A DNA stretch of 64,000 nt from Solimonas sp. K1W22B-7 (lineage in GTDB: Bacteria > Pseudomonadota > Gammaproteobacteria > Nevskiales > Nevskiaceae), in NCBI RefSeq assembly GCF_003428335.1, contig NZ_CP031704.1, positions 2,046,001-2,110,000 of the forward strand, read 5' to 3'. The notes under the pieces were generated by a model. It worked only from the letters and a program-made list of their open reading frames with translations, was not told the DNA's origin and did no database searches. Position numbers and translations under genes: made by a program. Below are positions 33,776 to 42,121 of this stretch, piece after piece. The first letter of the stretch is position 1. Each line of letters begins with the position of its first letter.

Positions 33776-34828
33776 ATGTCCGAAACCATCCTCAACATCC
33801 GCGGCCTGCACAAGCGCTACGGCCAGGCCACGGCGCTGCGCGACATCGACCTCGACGTGCGCGCGGGCGAGTTCGTCTGCTTCCTGGGTCCCTCCGGCTG
33901 CGGCAAGACCACGCTGCTGCGCGCGATCGCCGGGCTCGATCCGCAGACCTCGGGAACGATCCAGCTGTACCAGCAGGACATCTCGCGGCGGCCGCCGGAG
34001 CAGCGCGGTTTCGGCATCGTGTTCCAGTCCTACGCCTTGTTTCCCAACCTGAGCGTGCTGGACAACGTCACCTACGGCCTGGTCGGCAAGGGACTGCCCC
34101 GCGCCCGGCGGGAGGCCCGCGGGCGCGAGCTGCTGTCCCTGGTCGGCCTGGCCGGTTTCGATGCCAAGTATCCCGGCCAGTGCTCCGGCGGCCAGCAGCA
34201 GCGCATCGCGCTGGCGCGGGCGCTGGCGCCGGAGCCGAGCCTGCTGCTGCTGGACGAGCCCCTGTCGGCGCTGGACGCGAAGGTGCGCGTGCACCTGCGC
34301 AGCGAGATCAAGGCGCTGCAGGAAAAGCTCGGCGTCACCACGATCATGGTCACGCACGACCAGGAGGAGGCGCTGACCATGGCCGACCGCATCGTGGTGA
34401 TGGACCATGGCGCGATCGAGCAGGTCGGCACGCCGCAGGACATCTACGAGCGGCCGGCCAGCCGCTTCGTCGCCGAATTCGTCGGTGCGATGAACTTCCT
34501 GCCGGCGCGGGTATTGCGGCCCGACGCGCTGCTGCTCGGCGAGCGCGAGCTGCGGTTGCCGCGGCCTTGCCTGCACCCGGTTGGCGAAAAGGTGCTTGCC
34601 GCCATCCGCCCGGAGCACCTGCGCCTGGACGGGCAGGGGCTGCCGGCGACGCTGACCTGGCGCGAGTTCCTCGGCAGCCACACGCGCCTGTGGCTGCAGC
34701 TCGACGACGGCACCGAAGCGCAGCTGCTGCTTGCGCCCCAGGCCTGCGACGAGTTGCCGGCGGATGGCAGCCGGGTCGCACTCGGGTTCGATCCGCGTCA
34801 CCTGCACGTGTACAAGGCCAAGGCATGA
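33776..34828 (+). CDS. 2-aminoethylphosphonate ABC transporter, ATPase
   Basis: A 350-residue ABC ATPase. Walker A is GPSGCGKTT (about 41-49), the signature is CSGGQQQRIALARAL, and Walker B is LLLLDEPLSALD. The C-terminal TOBE-like region (VLAAIRPEHLRL) is characteristic of the spermidine/iron/AEP group (PhnT type). It energises import with the fused permease, whose ATG overlaps this gene's stop (ATGA). Confidence 0.9.
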   Translation: MSETILNIRGLHKRYGQATALRDIDLDVRAGEFVCFLGPSGCGKTTLLRAIAGLDPQTSGTIQLYQQDISRRPPEQRGFGIVFQSYALFPNLSVLDNVTYGLVGKGLPRARREARGRELLSLVGLAGFDAKYPGQCSGGQQQRIALARALAPEPSLLLLDEPLSALDAKVRVHLRSEIKALQEKLGVTTIMVTHDQEEALTMADRIVVMDHGAIEQVGTPQDIYERPASRFVAEFVGAMNFLPARVLRPDALLLGERELRLPRPCLHPVGEKVLAAIRPEHLRLDGQGLPATLTWREFLGSHTRLWLQLDDGTEAQLLLAPQACDELPADGSRVALGFDPRHLHVYKAKA

Positions 34829-36513
34829 GGCTCGCCTTGCCGCTGGCGCCGCTGGCTCCCACGCGGGGCGACTGGGTTGCGCGCGCGCTGATGGCACTGG
34901 GCGTGCTGGCGATCGTTGCCGGCCTGGTGCTGCCGCTGTTCGTCCTGGGCGAGCGCGCCTTTCTCGACCGCGCCGGCCAGTGGATCGGCGGCGGCAACTT
35001 CCTGGCCTACGTCGGCAACCCGGCGCTGCGCATCGCGCTGTGGCATTCGCTGTGGGTGTCGGCGCTGGCGACGCTGATCGTCGTCACGCTGGCCTTCTTC
35101 GCCGCCTGGGCGGTCACGCGCACGGCGATGCCGGGGCGCGGCCTGTTCCGCGTGGTCCTGTTCCTGCCGCTGCTGGCGCCCTCGCTGCTGGCGGGCTTGT
35201 CGCTGGTGTACTGGTTCGGCGCGCAAGGCGCCGCCAAGGGTCTGCTGTTCGGTGCGCCGCTGTACGGGGCCGTCGGTATCGTGCTCGGCTCCTGCTTCTG
35301 GACCCTGCCGCATGCCTTCCTGATCCTGATCACCGCCTTCGCCAACGCCGACGGCCGCGTCTACGAGGCCGCGCGGGTGCTCGGCGCCAGCCCCTTCCGC
35401 GTATTCCGCACCGTGACGCTACCCTCGGTGCGCTATGGCGTGGTCAGCGCCGGCTTTGTCGTATTTACCCTGGTATTCACCGACTTCGGTGTGCCCAAGG
35501 TCATCGGCGGGTCCTACAACATGGTCGCCACCGACATCTACAAGCAGGTCATCGGCCAGCAGAACTTCGGCATGGGCGCGGCGATCAGCCTGATGCTGCT
35601 GCTGCCGGCGGTGCTGAGCTTCTTCGCCGAGCGCTGGGCCTCGAAACGCCAGGACGCCGGCCTGGGCTCGCGTGCCACGCGCCACGTGCCGGCGCCCGGG
35701 CCGTGGCGCGACCGCTGTGCCGCCGCCTACGCGCTGCTGCTGTCGGGCCTGATCCTGGCGATGATCGGCATGGCCTTCTATGCCTCGCTGGTGAAGTACT
35801 GGCCCTACGACCTGTCGCCGACGCTGGCGCACTACCGCTTCGAGTCCGTACCCGGCTCGGGCTGGCGCGCCTTCGGCAACTCGCTGCGGCTGGCGCTGTA
35901 TGTCGCCTGCATCGGTACCGCCTGCGTCTTCCTGTGGGCCTACCTGACCGAGAAGGGCCGCAGTCTCGGCGCATTGCGCGGGCTGTTCCGCTTCCTGGTG
36001 ATGCTGCCGCTGGCGATTCCCGGTCTGGTGCTGGGCCTGGGCTACGTGTTCTTCTTCAATGCGCCCGGCAATCCGCTGAACGCCCTCTACGGCGGCATGG
36101 CGCTGCTGGTGCTGTGCACCATCGTGCATTTCTACAGCGTCGCGCAGCTGACCGCGGCGAGCGCCATCAACCAGCTCGACCGCGAGTTCGAGTCCGCCAG
36201 CAGCATGCTGCGCGCGCCGTTCTGGCGCCTGCTCGGCCGCGTCACCCTGCCGGTGTGCCTGCCGGCGGTGCTGGATGTCTGGTTCTACCTGTTCGTCAAC
36301 GCCATGACCACCGTGTCGGCGGTGATCTTCCTGTACTCGCCGGACACCATGCTGGCCTCGGTGGCCGCGCTGAACCTGGACGATTCCGGCGAGACCGCCG
36401 GTGCCGCGGCGATGGCCAGCCTGATCGTCGTCGCCTGTGCGCTGGTGCGCCTGGCGCACTGGGCGGTTTCCCGATACCTGCTGGCGCGCATGCAGCGCTG
36501 GCGCAATCCCTGA
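34825..36513 (+). CDS. 2-aminoethylphosphonate ABC transporter, fused permease
   Basis: A 562-residue integral membrane protein with two permease halves of about six helices each. EAA-type loops are seen in each half: VYEAARVLGASPFRVFRTVTLP near residue 180 and FESASSMLRAPFWRLLGRVTLP near 460. A hydrophilic linker lies at about 270-290. This is the PhnU/PhnV-fused form associated with aminoethylphosphonate systems. It overlaps the ATPase gene by 4 bp. Confidence 0.9.
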   Translation: MRLALPLAPLAPTRGDWVARALMALGVLAIVAGLVLPLFVLGERAFLDRAGQWIGGGNFLAYVGNPALRIALWHSLWVSALATLIVVTLAFFAAWAVTRTAMPGRGLFRVVLFLPLLAPSLLAGLSLVYWFGAQGAAKGLLFGAPLYGAVGIVLGSCFWTLPHAFLILITAFANADGRVYEAARVLGASPFRVFRTVTLPSVRYGVVSAGFVVFTLVFTDFGVPKVIGGSYNMVATDIYKQVIGQQNFGMGAAISLMLLLPAVLSFFAERWASKRQDAGLGSRATRHVPAPGPWRDRCAAAYALLLSGLILAMIGMAFYASLVKYWPYDLSPTLAHYRFESVPGSGWRAFGNSLRLALYVACIGTACVFLWAYLTEKGRSLGALRGLFRFLVMLPLAIPGLVLGLGYVFFFNAPGNPLNALYGGMALLVLCTIVHFYSVAQLTAASAINQLDREFESASSMLRAPFWRLLGRVTLPVCLPAVLDVWFYLFVNAMTTVSAVIFLYSPDTMLASVAALNLDDSGETAGAAAMASLIVVACALVRLAHWAVSRYLLARMQRWRNP

Positions 36514-36524
36514 AGGAGTTTCCC

Positions 36525-37355
36525 TTGAACTACCGCTACTCCCGGCGCTATGCCGGGCCGCTCGAAGCCGTGATCCTGGATTGGGCCGGCACCGTGATCG
36601 ACTTCGGCTGCGTCGCCCCGGCGGAGGCGTTCACCGAACTGTTCCGCCGCGAGGGCGTGCCGCTGACCGTGGCGCAGGCACGCGAGCCGATGGGCACCGA
36701 GAAGCGCGAGCACATCCGCCGCGTGCTGCGCATTCCTGCAGTGGCCGCGGGCTGGCAACAGGCCAAGGGCGCGGAAGCGACCGAGGCCGACATCGACCGC
36801 CTGTACCACGACTTCCTGCCGATCCAGCTGGAGACGATCCGCCAGCGCGCGCAGATGATCCCCGGCGCGGTGGAGCTGATCGGCCGCCTGCGCGAGCGCG
36901 GCCTCAAGGTTGGCGCCAACACCGGCTACAACCGCGAAATGATCGCGCTCTGCGAGGCAGCCGCGCGCGGGCAGGGCTATGCCCCGGACGTCAGCCTCGC
37001 CGCCGAGGACGCGCCGCGCGGCCGGCCTTCGGCTGACCTGGCGCTGCTCAATGCGGTGCAGCTGGGGGTGTCCTGCGTGCAGGCCTGCGTCAAGGTCGAC
37101 GACACCGTGCCGGGCATCGAGGAAGGTCTCAACGCCGGCATGTGGACTGTCGCCGTCGCCGTGTCCGGCAACGAGGTCGGCCTGGCGCCGGACGAGTGGG
37201 CTGCGCTGGATGCCGAGGCGCAGCAGGCGCGCCGCGCCGCGGCGGTGCGACGGCTGTCGCAGGCCGGCGCGCACTATGTGATCGACAGCGTCGCCGACCT
37301 GGAGGACTGCCTCGGCGATATCGAAGCGCGCCTGGCCGCGGGCGACCAGCCCTGA
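36525..37355 (+). CDS. phnX: Phosphonoacetaldehyde hydrolase (phosphonatase), TTG start
   Basis: A 276-residue HAD-superfamily enzyme that splits phosphonoacetaldehyde to acetaldehyde and phosphate. The nucleophile is Asp19 in ILDWAGTVIDFG. The Schiff-base lysine is Lys60 in EPMGTEKREHIR (Lys53 in the Bacillus enzyme), with the conserved Met56. ANTGYNREM and VKVDDTVPGIEEGLNAGMW complete the HAD motifs. The start is TTG at 36525 with AAGGAG seven bases upstream; no ATG suits, so automated callers may truncate it. Confidence 0.93.
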   Translation: MNYRYSRRYAGPLEAVILDWAGTVIDFGCVAPAEAFTELFRREGVPLTVAQAREPMGTEKREHIRRVLRIPAVAAGWQQAKGAEATEADIDRLYHDFLPIQLETIRQRAQMIPGAVELIGRLRERGLKVGANTGYNREMIALCEAAARGQGYAPDVSLAAEDAPRGRPSADLALLNAVQLGVSCVQACVKVDDTVPGIEEGLNAGMWTVAVAVSGNEVGLAPDEWAALDAEAQQARRAAAVRRLSQAGAHYVIDSVADLEDCLGDIEARLAAGDQP

Positions 37356-37365
37356 GGGATTGATG

Positions 37366-38319
37366 ATGCGAACAGCGCTGCGGTTCTCCCATGCGCGGCC
37401 AGTGGCGGTTTTGCTGGCCGTGCTTTTTCTTGCCGCCTGCGGGCAGAGCGAGGCGCCTGGCGGCGATCGTGAAGCGCGCGTGCTGGTGATCGGCATCGAC
37501 GGGCTGCGCACCGACGCCCTGCAGGGCGCCGATACGCCGAACATCGATCGCCTGATCGCGGAGGGTGCGTTCGACGACCGCTCGCAGGTGGACTACGTCA
37601 CCGTCAGCGGTCCCGGCTGGAGCAGCATGCTGACCGGTGTGTGGTGCGACAAGCACGGCGTGCGCGACAACTCCTTCGACGGCTCCAACTACGACGCCTA
37701 TCCGCACTTCTACCGCCATGTCCGCGAGCTGCGTCCGGACCTGGTCACCGTGTCCTACGCGCACTGGGCACCGATCAACGAAAACATCCTGCGCAACGAG
37801 GCGGATATTGTCGGGCTCGGCAGCGACGAGGAGGTCGCACAACTCACCGCCAAGGCCCTGCGCGAGCGCGACGTGCACGTCGTGTTCGCGGATTTCGACG
37901 ATGTGGATCATGCCGGTCACAGCTGCTGTTTCAGTCCGCTCAGCGCCAACTACCGCGACGCGATCGAACTGACCGACCGCTACGTCGGCGTCATCGTCGA
38001 TGCGCTGAAGAGCCGCCCCCGCTATGCCGAAGAGAACTGGCTGGTGCTGATGGCGACCGACCATGGCGGCTCCGGCGTCAGCCATGGCCGCGATGAGCCG
38101 GAGCACCGCAACACCTGGTTTCTCAGCAGCGGCGCGGCTTCGGCGCCACTGACCCCGGGATCGACCCGGGTGACCGATCTGGCGGTCACCGCGATGATCC
38201 ACCTGGGCATCGCGATCCGCCCCGAGTGGAACCTGGACGGCATTGCCGTCGGCCTGAAGAACGCCCCGGCGATGACCCGCCGCGAATCGCGCAACAGCTG
38301 CGAGGCGCAGGCGCCATGA
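37366..38319 (+). CDS. Alkaline-phosphatase-superfamily lipoprotein
   Basis: A 317-residue predicted lipoprotein (lipobox LFLAAC) of the alkaline phosphatase/nucleotide pyrophosphatase fold. Metal-site motifs are IGIDGLRTDAL, DFDDVDHAGH and ATDHGGSG; the nucleophile is probably in VTVSGPGWSSMLTG. It would act on a phosphate or phosphonate ester in the periplasm; phosphonoacetate hydrolase belongs to the same fold. Starts at 37363 or 37366 are both possible; GAGGGA is better spaced for 37366. It overlaps the next phosphatase gene by 4 bp. Confidence 0.8.
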   Translation: MRTALRFSHARPVAVLLAVLFLAACGQSEAPGGDREARVLVIGIDGLRTDALQGADTPNIDRLIAEGAFDDRSQVDYVTVSGPGWSSMLTGVWCDKHGVRDNSFDGSNYDAYPHFYRHVRELRPDLVTVSYAHWAPINENILRNEADIVGLGSDEEVAQLTAKALRERDVHVVFADFDDVDHAGHSCCFSPLSANYRDAIELTDRYVGVIVDALKSRPRYAEENWLVLMATDHGGSGVSHGRDEPEHRNTWFLSSGAASAPLTPGSTRVTDLAVTAMIHLGIAIRPEWNLDGIAVGLKNAPAMTRRESRNSCEAQAP

Positions 38320-39905
38320 CGCACATCCGGCACCCGCGCCAGGGCGTTTCGCGACGGCGCCTGCTGCAGGCTGCGGCCGGGCTGCCGCTGCTGGCGGCCT
38401 GCCATGACAGCACGCCCCTCCGTCCGGAGTCCGCAGAGCAGCGGGTCTTCCAGCACGGTGTCGCTTCCGGCGACCCCCTGGCTGACCGCGTGATCCTGTG
38501 GACCCGCATCTCCGCTGCGCAGGCACCGGCGACGGTGCGCTGGGAGGTCTACCGCGATCCCTTCCTGACGTTGCGTGTCACGCAGGGCGAGGGCGAGGTC
38601 AGCGGCGACAGCGACGGGTGCTACAAGGTCGATGTTTCCGGCCTCGACGCCGGTCGGACCTACTACTACCGCTTTCTTGCGCTGGACCAGGTTTCGCCGA
38701 CCGGGCGCACCCGCACGCTGCCGCGGGGCGCGGTCGAGCGGCTGCGCCTGGCGGTCTGTTCCTGCGCCTACCTGCCGGACGAGCCCGGCACGCGTTTCCA
38801 CAACGCCTACGGCCAGATTGCGCAACGCGCCGATCTCGATGCGGTGCTGCACCTGGGCGATTACGTCTACGCCGACAGCGACCTGTCGCTGGCCGAGTAC
38901 CGCGCGCGCCATGCGCAATACAAGGCGCAGAGCGCGGAGCTGCGCGAGGCGCACCGGCAGCATCCCTTCATCACGGTCTGGGACGACCACGAGACCACTG
39001 ACAACTGCTGGCAGGATGGCGGCTACCAGCCGCCGGACAAGCCGCTCATCCCGTTCGCCGAGCGCAAGCAGAACGCGATGCGCGCCTACCACGAGTGGCT
39101 GCCGATCCGCACGCCCGATCCCGCCGACCTTGGCCGCATCTGGCGCAGTTTCGACTTCGGCGACCTGCTCACGGTGGTGGCGCCGGAGACGCGGCTGCAC
39201 GCACGTGCGGCACAGGCCTATTCCTTCAACCGGGTCGGCAGCCCGATCGCGGGTGCCGAGGGCCGCGAACTGCTCGGCGCGGAGCAGATGGACTGGCTGC
39301 GCGGGACGCTGCGCGCCGCGCCGACGCAATGGAAGCTGTTCATGAACCCGGTGCAGATCGGCCAGCTTTACGCCGGACTGCCGGATGAAGAGGGTGGCGG
39401 CACCCGCTACCGCAACATGGACCAGTGGGACGGCTATGCCGCCGAGCGCGGGCGCCTGTTCGACATCCTCGACGGTGCCGACGGCGGCGCGCCGGTGCAG
39501 GACCTGATCTTCATGACCGGCGACTGGCACTGCCAGTTCGCCAACGACGTGCTGCGCGCGCCCTATGGGGCGGCCTATCGCGAGCGCGGCGAGGGCGTGC
39601 TCGGCACGGAGTTCACGATTCCCTGCGTGTCCTCGGGGCTGGAAGGCTACGAGCCGGCGGAACTGTTCGCCGCCAATCCCCACTTCAAGAATCATGAGTT
39701 CCCGGCACGCCACGGGCATGCGCTGGTGGACCTGCGACGCGATACCGCAACGGTGGAGTTCTGGCACACCGACACGGTCGAGACCCGCGAGCACCGCTAT
39801 CGGCTCAACGTCGGCTTTCCGCTCACGGCCGGCGCCAACCGCATCGGCGAGCTGCTTCGAACGCCCACGCCCACCAACACCGAGGCGCCGTCGCTGGCGC
39901 CCTGA
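38316..39905 (+). CDS. PhoD-like alkaline phosphatase, Tat lipoprotein
   Basis: A 529-residue PhoD-family phosphatase/phosphodiesterase. The N-terminus carries a twin-arginine motif (SRRRLLQ) and a lipobox (LLAAC), so it is probably a Tat-exported lipoprotein. Core motifs are GVASGDPLADRVILWTR, LHLGDYVYAD, VWDDHETTDN and TGDWHCQFAN, which supply the metal ligands. It should release phosphate from esters outside the cytoplasm. Its ATG overlaps the preceding phosphatase stop (ATGA). Confidence 0.9.
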   Translation: MTHIRHPRQGVSRRRLLQAAAGLPLLAACHDSTPLRPESAEQRVFQHGVASGDPLADRVILWTRISAAQAPATVRWEVYRDPFLTLRVTQGEGEVSGDSDGCYKVDVSGLDAGRTYYYRFLALDQVSPTGRTRTLPRGAVERLRLAVCSCAYLPDEPGTRFHNAYGQIAQRADLDAVLHLGDYVYADSDLSLAEYRARHAQYKAQSAELREAHRQHPFITVWDDHETTDNCWQDGGYQPPDKPLIPFAERKQNAMRAYHEWLPIRTPDPADLGRIWRSFDFGDLLTVVAPETRLHARAAQAYSFNRVGSPIAGAEGRELLGAEQMDWLRGTLRAAPTQWKLFMNPVQIGQLYAGLPDEEGGGTRYRNMDQWDGYAAERGRLFDILDGADGGAPVQDLIFMTGDWHCQFANDVLRAPYGAAYRERGEGVLGTEFTIPCVSSGLEGYEPAELFAANPHFKNHEFPARHGHALVDLRRDTATVEFWHTDTVETREHRYRLNVGFPLTAGANRIGELLRTPTPTNTEAPSLAP

Positions 39906-39928
39906 TCCATTATCTTCAGAGAGCCGTC

Positions 39929-41065
39929 ATGAGCACACAGCAATCCTATGACCTCGCCGTTGTCGGCGCCGGTATCCTCGGCCTGGCCCATGCACTCGCC
40001 GCCGCCCGGCGCGGCCTGCGCGTCGCCCTGATCGACCGCAGCGAGCGGGCCGTGGGTGCCTCGGTGCGCAACTTCGGCCTGATCTGGCCTATCGGCCAGC
40101 CGGCCGGGCCGCTGCTGCAGCGCGCGCTGCGGGCGCGCGAGGTCTGGCTGGAACTGAAGCAGGCCGCCGGCCTGCCGGTGGAGGAGACGGGATCGCTGCA
40201 GGTGGCCCGTCATCCCACCGAGATGGCGGTGCTGGAGGAGTTTGTCGCGCGCAACCGCGAATCCGGCTATGACATCGCCCTGCTGACGCCGGACGAAGCC
40301 GTCGCCCGTTCGCCGCTGCTGCGCCGCGAGGGCCTGCTGGGCGCGCTGTGGAGCGGCAGCGAGCTGATCGCCACCTCGCCGCTGTGCATCCGGGCGCTGC
40401 CGGGATACCTCGCCGAGCGCTATGGCGTCACGGTCATGCAGGACTGCGCGGTAACGCGTGTCGAGAGCGGCCTGCTGCACAGCGAGCGCGGCACGATCCG
40501 CGCCTCGCGCATCGTGGTCTGCAGCGGCCCCGACCTGCAGACCCTGTTCCCGGAGGTGCTCAAGGACCTGGTGGTGTGCAAGCTGCAGATGCTGTCGGCG
40601 GCGCCGCTGGACCCGGCGTTCCGGCTCGGGCCGGGGCTCTGTGCCGGCCTGACGCTGCTGCACTACGATGCCTTCCTCGGCTGCACCGACTCGCTGCCGG
40701 CCTACCGGCAGTACGCCGAGGAACGCTACCCGGAGCAGCGCCGCTGGGGTGTCCACGTGCTGGTGTCGCAGCATGCCGGCGGCGAGCTGATCATCGGCGA
40801 CTCGCACGAGTACAGCCGCACCACGGTCGAGCCCTTCGACCGCGAGGAGATCAACGTGGCGATCCTCGACTACCTGAACGAGTTCGCGCAGCTGCCGCCG
40901 CACCGCATCACGCGGCGCTGGCAGGGTGTCTATCCCAAGCTCAAGGGCGGCAGCGAACTGGTGGTGGATCCGCTGCCGGGCGTCACCGTGGTCAACGCCC
41001 CTGGCGGCGCCGGCATGACCCTGTCCTTCGGCCTGGCCGAAGAAGTGCTGGCATCGCGGCTATGA
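39929..41065 (+). CDS. FAD-dependent amine oxidase of phosphonate operons (TIGR03364-type)
   Basis: A 378-residue glycine/D-amino-acid-oxidase-like flavoprotein. The FAD motif VVGAGILGLAHALAA is at 11-25, SVRNFGLIWPIGQ near 46-58, and the C-terminal NAPGGAGMTLSFGLAEE matches the family end. The phosphonate-linked clade is proposed to oxidise aminophosphonates, and some relatives act on N-methylated 2-aminoethylphosphonate to give phosphonoacetaldehyde. That fits here, because phnW is absent and phnX is present. It overlaps the HD gene by 4 bp. Confidence 0.87.
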   Translation: MSTQQSYDLAVVGAGILGLAHALAAARRGLRVALIDRSERAVGASVRNFGLIWPIGQPAGPLLQRALRAREVWLELKQAAGLPVEETGSLQVARHPTEMAVLEEFVARNRESGYDIALLTPDEAVARSPLLRREGLLGALWSGSELIATSPLCIRALPGYLAERYGVTVMQDCAVTRVESGLLHSERGTIRASRIVVCSGPDLQTLFPEVLKDLVVCKLQMLSAAPLDPAFRLGPGLCAGLTLLHYDAFLGCTDSLPAYRQYAEERYPEQRRWGVHVLVSQHAGGELIIGDSHEYSRTTVEPFDREEINVAILDYLNEFAQLPPHRITRRWQGVYPKLKGGSELVVDPLPGVTVVNAPGGAGMTLSFGLAEEVLASRL

Positions 41066-41613
41066 ACCCCGGGAGTCTCCAGGGTCTGCTGGACCTGCTG
41101 GTCGCGCGTGGTGGCGCGCAGTACGGCGGCGAGCCGGTGACGCAACTGGCGCATGCGCTGCAGACCGCCACGCTGGCGGAGCAGGCCGGCGAGCCGGCGG
41201 AACTGATCGCCGCCGCGCTGCTGCACGACCTGGGGCATTTCACCGACGGCGCCGACGTCGAGCGTGCCGGGCAGGGCATCGACGACCGGCACGAGCGACG
41301 CGCCCTGCCACTGCTGATGCGCTGGTTCGGGCCCGGGGTGGTGGAGCCGGTGCGCCTGCACGTCGAGGCCAAGCGCTACCTTTGCACCGTCGAGCCTCGA
41401 TACATGGATGAACTCAGCGCAGCGTCGCTCGGCAGCCTGGCGCTGCAGGGCGGGGTGTTCCGTCCGGAGGAAGCCGAGGCCTTCATCCGCCAGCCCCATG
41501 CCGGGGCTGCCGTGCGCCTGCGGCGCTACGACGACCTGGCCAAGGACCCGCGCCGTGCCACCCCGGGGCCGGCGCACTTCCTGCGCTATCTGCAGGCCGC
41601 GGCGCGGTCCTGA
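41062..41613 (+). CDS. PhnZ-like HD-domain phosphonate dioxygenase
   Basis: A 183-residue HD protein of the phosphonate-operon clade. Residues matching PhnZ are in place: Tyr21 and Glu24 (YGGE, substrate gating), His31, His55-Asp56 (LLHDLGH), His77, His100, Lys104 and Asp157 or 158. PhnZ is a mixed-valent diiron enzyme that cleaves 2-amino-1-hydroxyethylphosphonate to glycine and phosphate. The usual partner hydroxylase PhnY is not in the window, so the substrate may come from elsewhere or differ. It is the last gene of the operon. Confidence 0.87.
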   Translation: MNPGSLQGLLDLLVARGGAQYGGEPVTQLAHALQTATLAEQAGEPAELIAAALLHDLGHFTDGADVERAGQGIDDRHERRALPLLMRWFGPGVVEPVRLHVEAKRYLCTVEPRYMDELSAASLGSLALQGGVFRPEEAEAFIRQPHAGAAVRLRRYDDLAKDPRRATPGPAHFLRYLQAAARS

Positions 41614-41617
41614 ACCC

Positions 41618-42013
41618 TCACGCGACCAAGGCTCCATCCGGTGGCTCGCCATCCGGCCGCAGCAACTGCACGCTGCCATCCGGCGCCAGCGCCCCCAGCA
41701 CCAGGAACTGGCTGGTGAATCCCGCGATGCGCTTTTCGCCGAGATTGATCGCGCCGACCACGCGCCGGCCCACCAGCGACTCCGCTGGGTAATGGGTGAT
41801 CTGCGCGCTGCTCTGCAACACACCGACGACGGGGCCGAAGTCGACGCGCAACTGGTAGGCCGGCTTGCGCGCCTTGGCGAAGGGCTCTGCGCTCAGCACG
41901 GTGCCGACGCGCAGATCCAGCGCCAGGAAACCCTCGCTGCCGCAGTCCGGCTTGCGCGGCCATTTCTCCGGCGCGTAGGGCTGGCTTTCGGGATCGATGA
42001 CGTGCTGCACCAT
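41618..42013 (-). CDS. CsaA-like tRNA-binding-domain protein
   Basis: A 131-residue protein with an EMAP/CsaA-type OB-fold tRNA-binding domain: FLALDLRVGTVLSAEPFAKARKPAYQLRVDFG and VGAINLGEKRIAGFTSQFLVLG blocks. CsaA has been linked to secretion chaperoning and tRNA binding. The extra N-terminal 25 residues (PYAPEKWPRKPDCGSEGF) are unusual for the short family. It is convergent with the phosphonate operon, only 4 bp from its end; no terminator was seen between them. Confidence 0.83.
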   Translation of the reverse strand: MVQHVIDPESQPYAPEKWPRKPDCGSEGFLALDLRVGTVLSAEPFAKARKPAYQLRVDFGPVVGVLQSSAQITHYPAESLVGRRVVGAINLGEKRIAGFTSQFLVLGALAPDGSVQLLRPDGEPPDGALVA

Positions 42014-42032
42014 GTTGCGCTCCAGAAAACAT

Positions 42033-42108
42033 GTAGCCCGGTTTCGCGTAGCGAAGCCGGGGGATGGTCGAAGTGTCGTCCCGGCTTGCCTTCGGCAAAC
42101 CGGGCTAC
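42033..42108. repeat. REP pair, GTAGCCCGGTTT type
   Basis: GTAGCCCGGTTT (42033-42044) and its exact inverse AAACCGGGCTAC (42097-42108) bracket further internal symmetry (CGAAGCCGGG / CCCGGCTT). A third REP family for this window; it lies between ilvE and the CsaA-like gene. Confidence 0.75.
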
Positions 42109-42121
42109 GTTCTTTGCAGGC

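Noticed and set aside
32674-36513. A plus-strand frame of 1279 codons that could suggest a giant fused transporter
   Set aside because: Only its last 562 codons (from 34825) are the true permease; the earlier part is out of frame with the binding protein and ATPase genes, which have full motifs.
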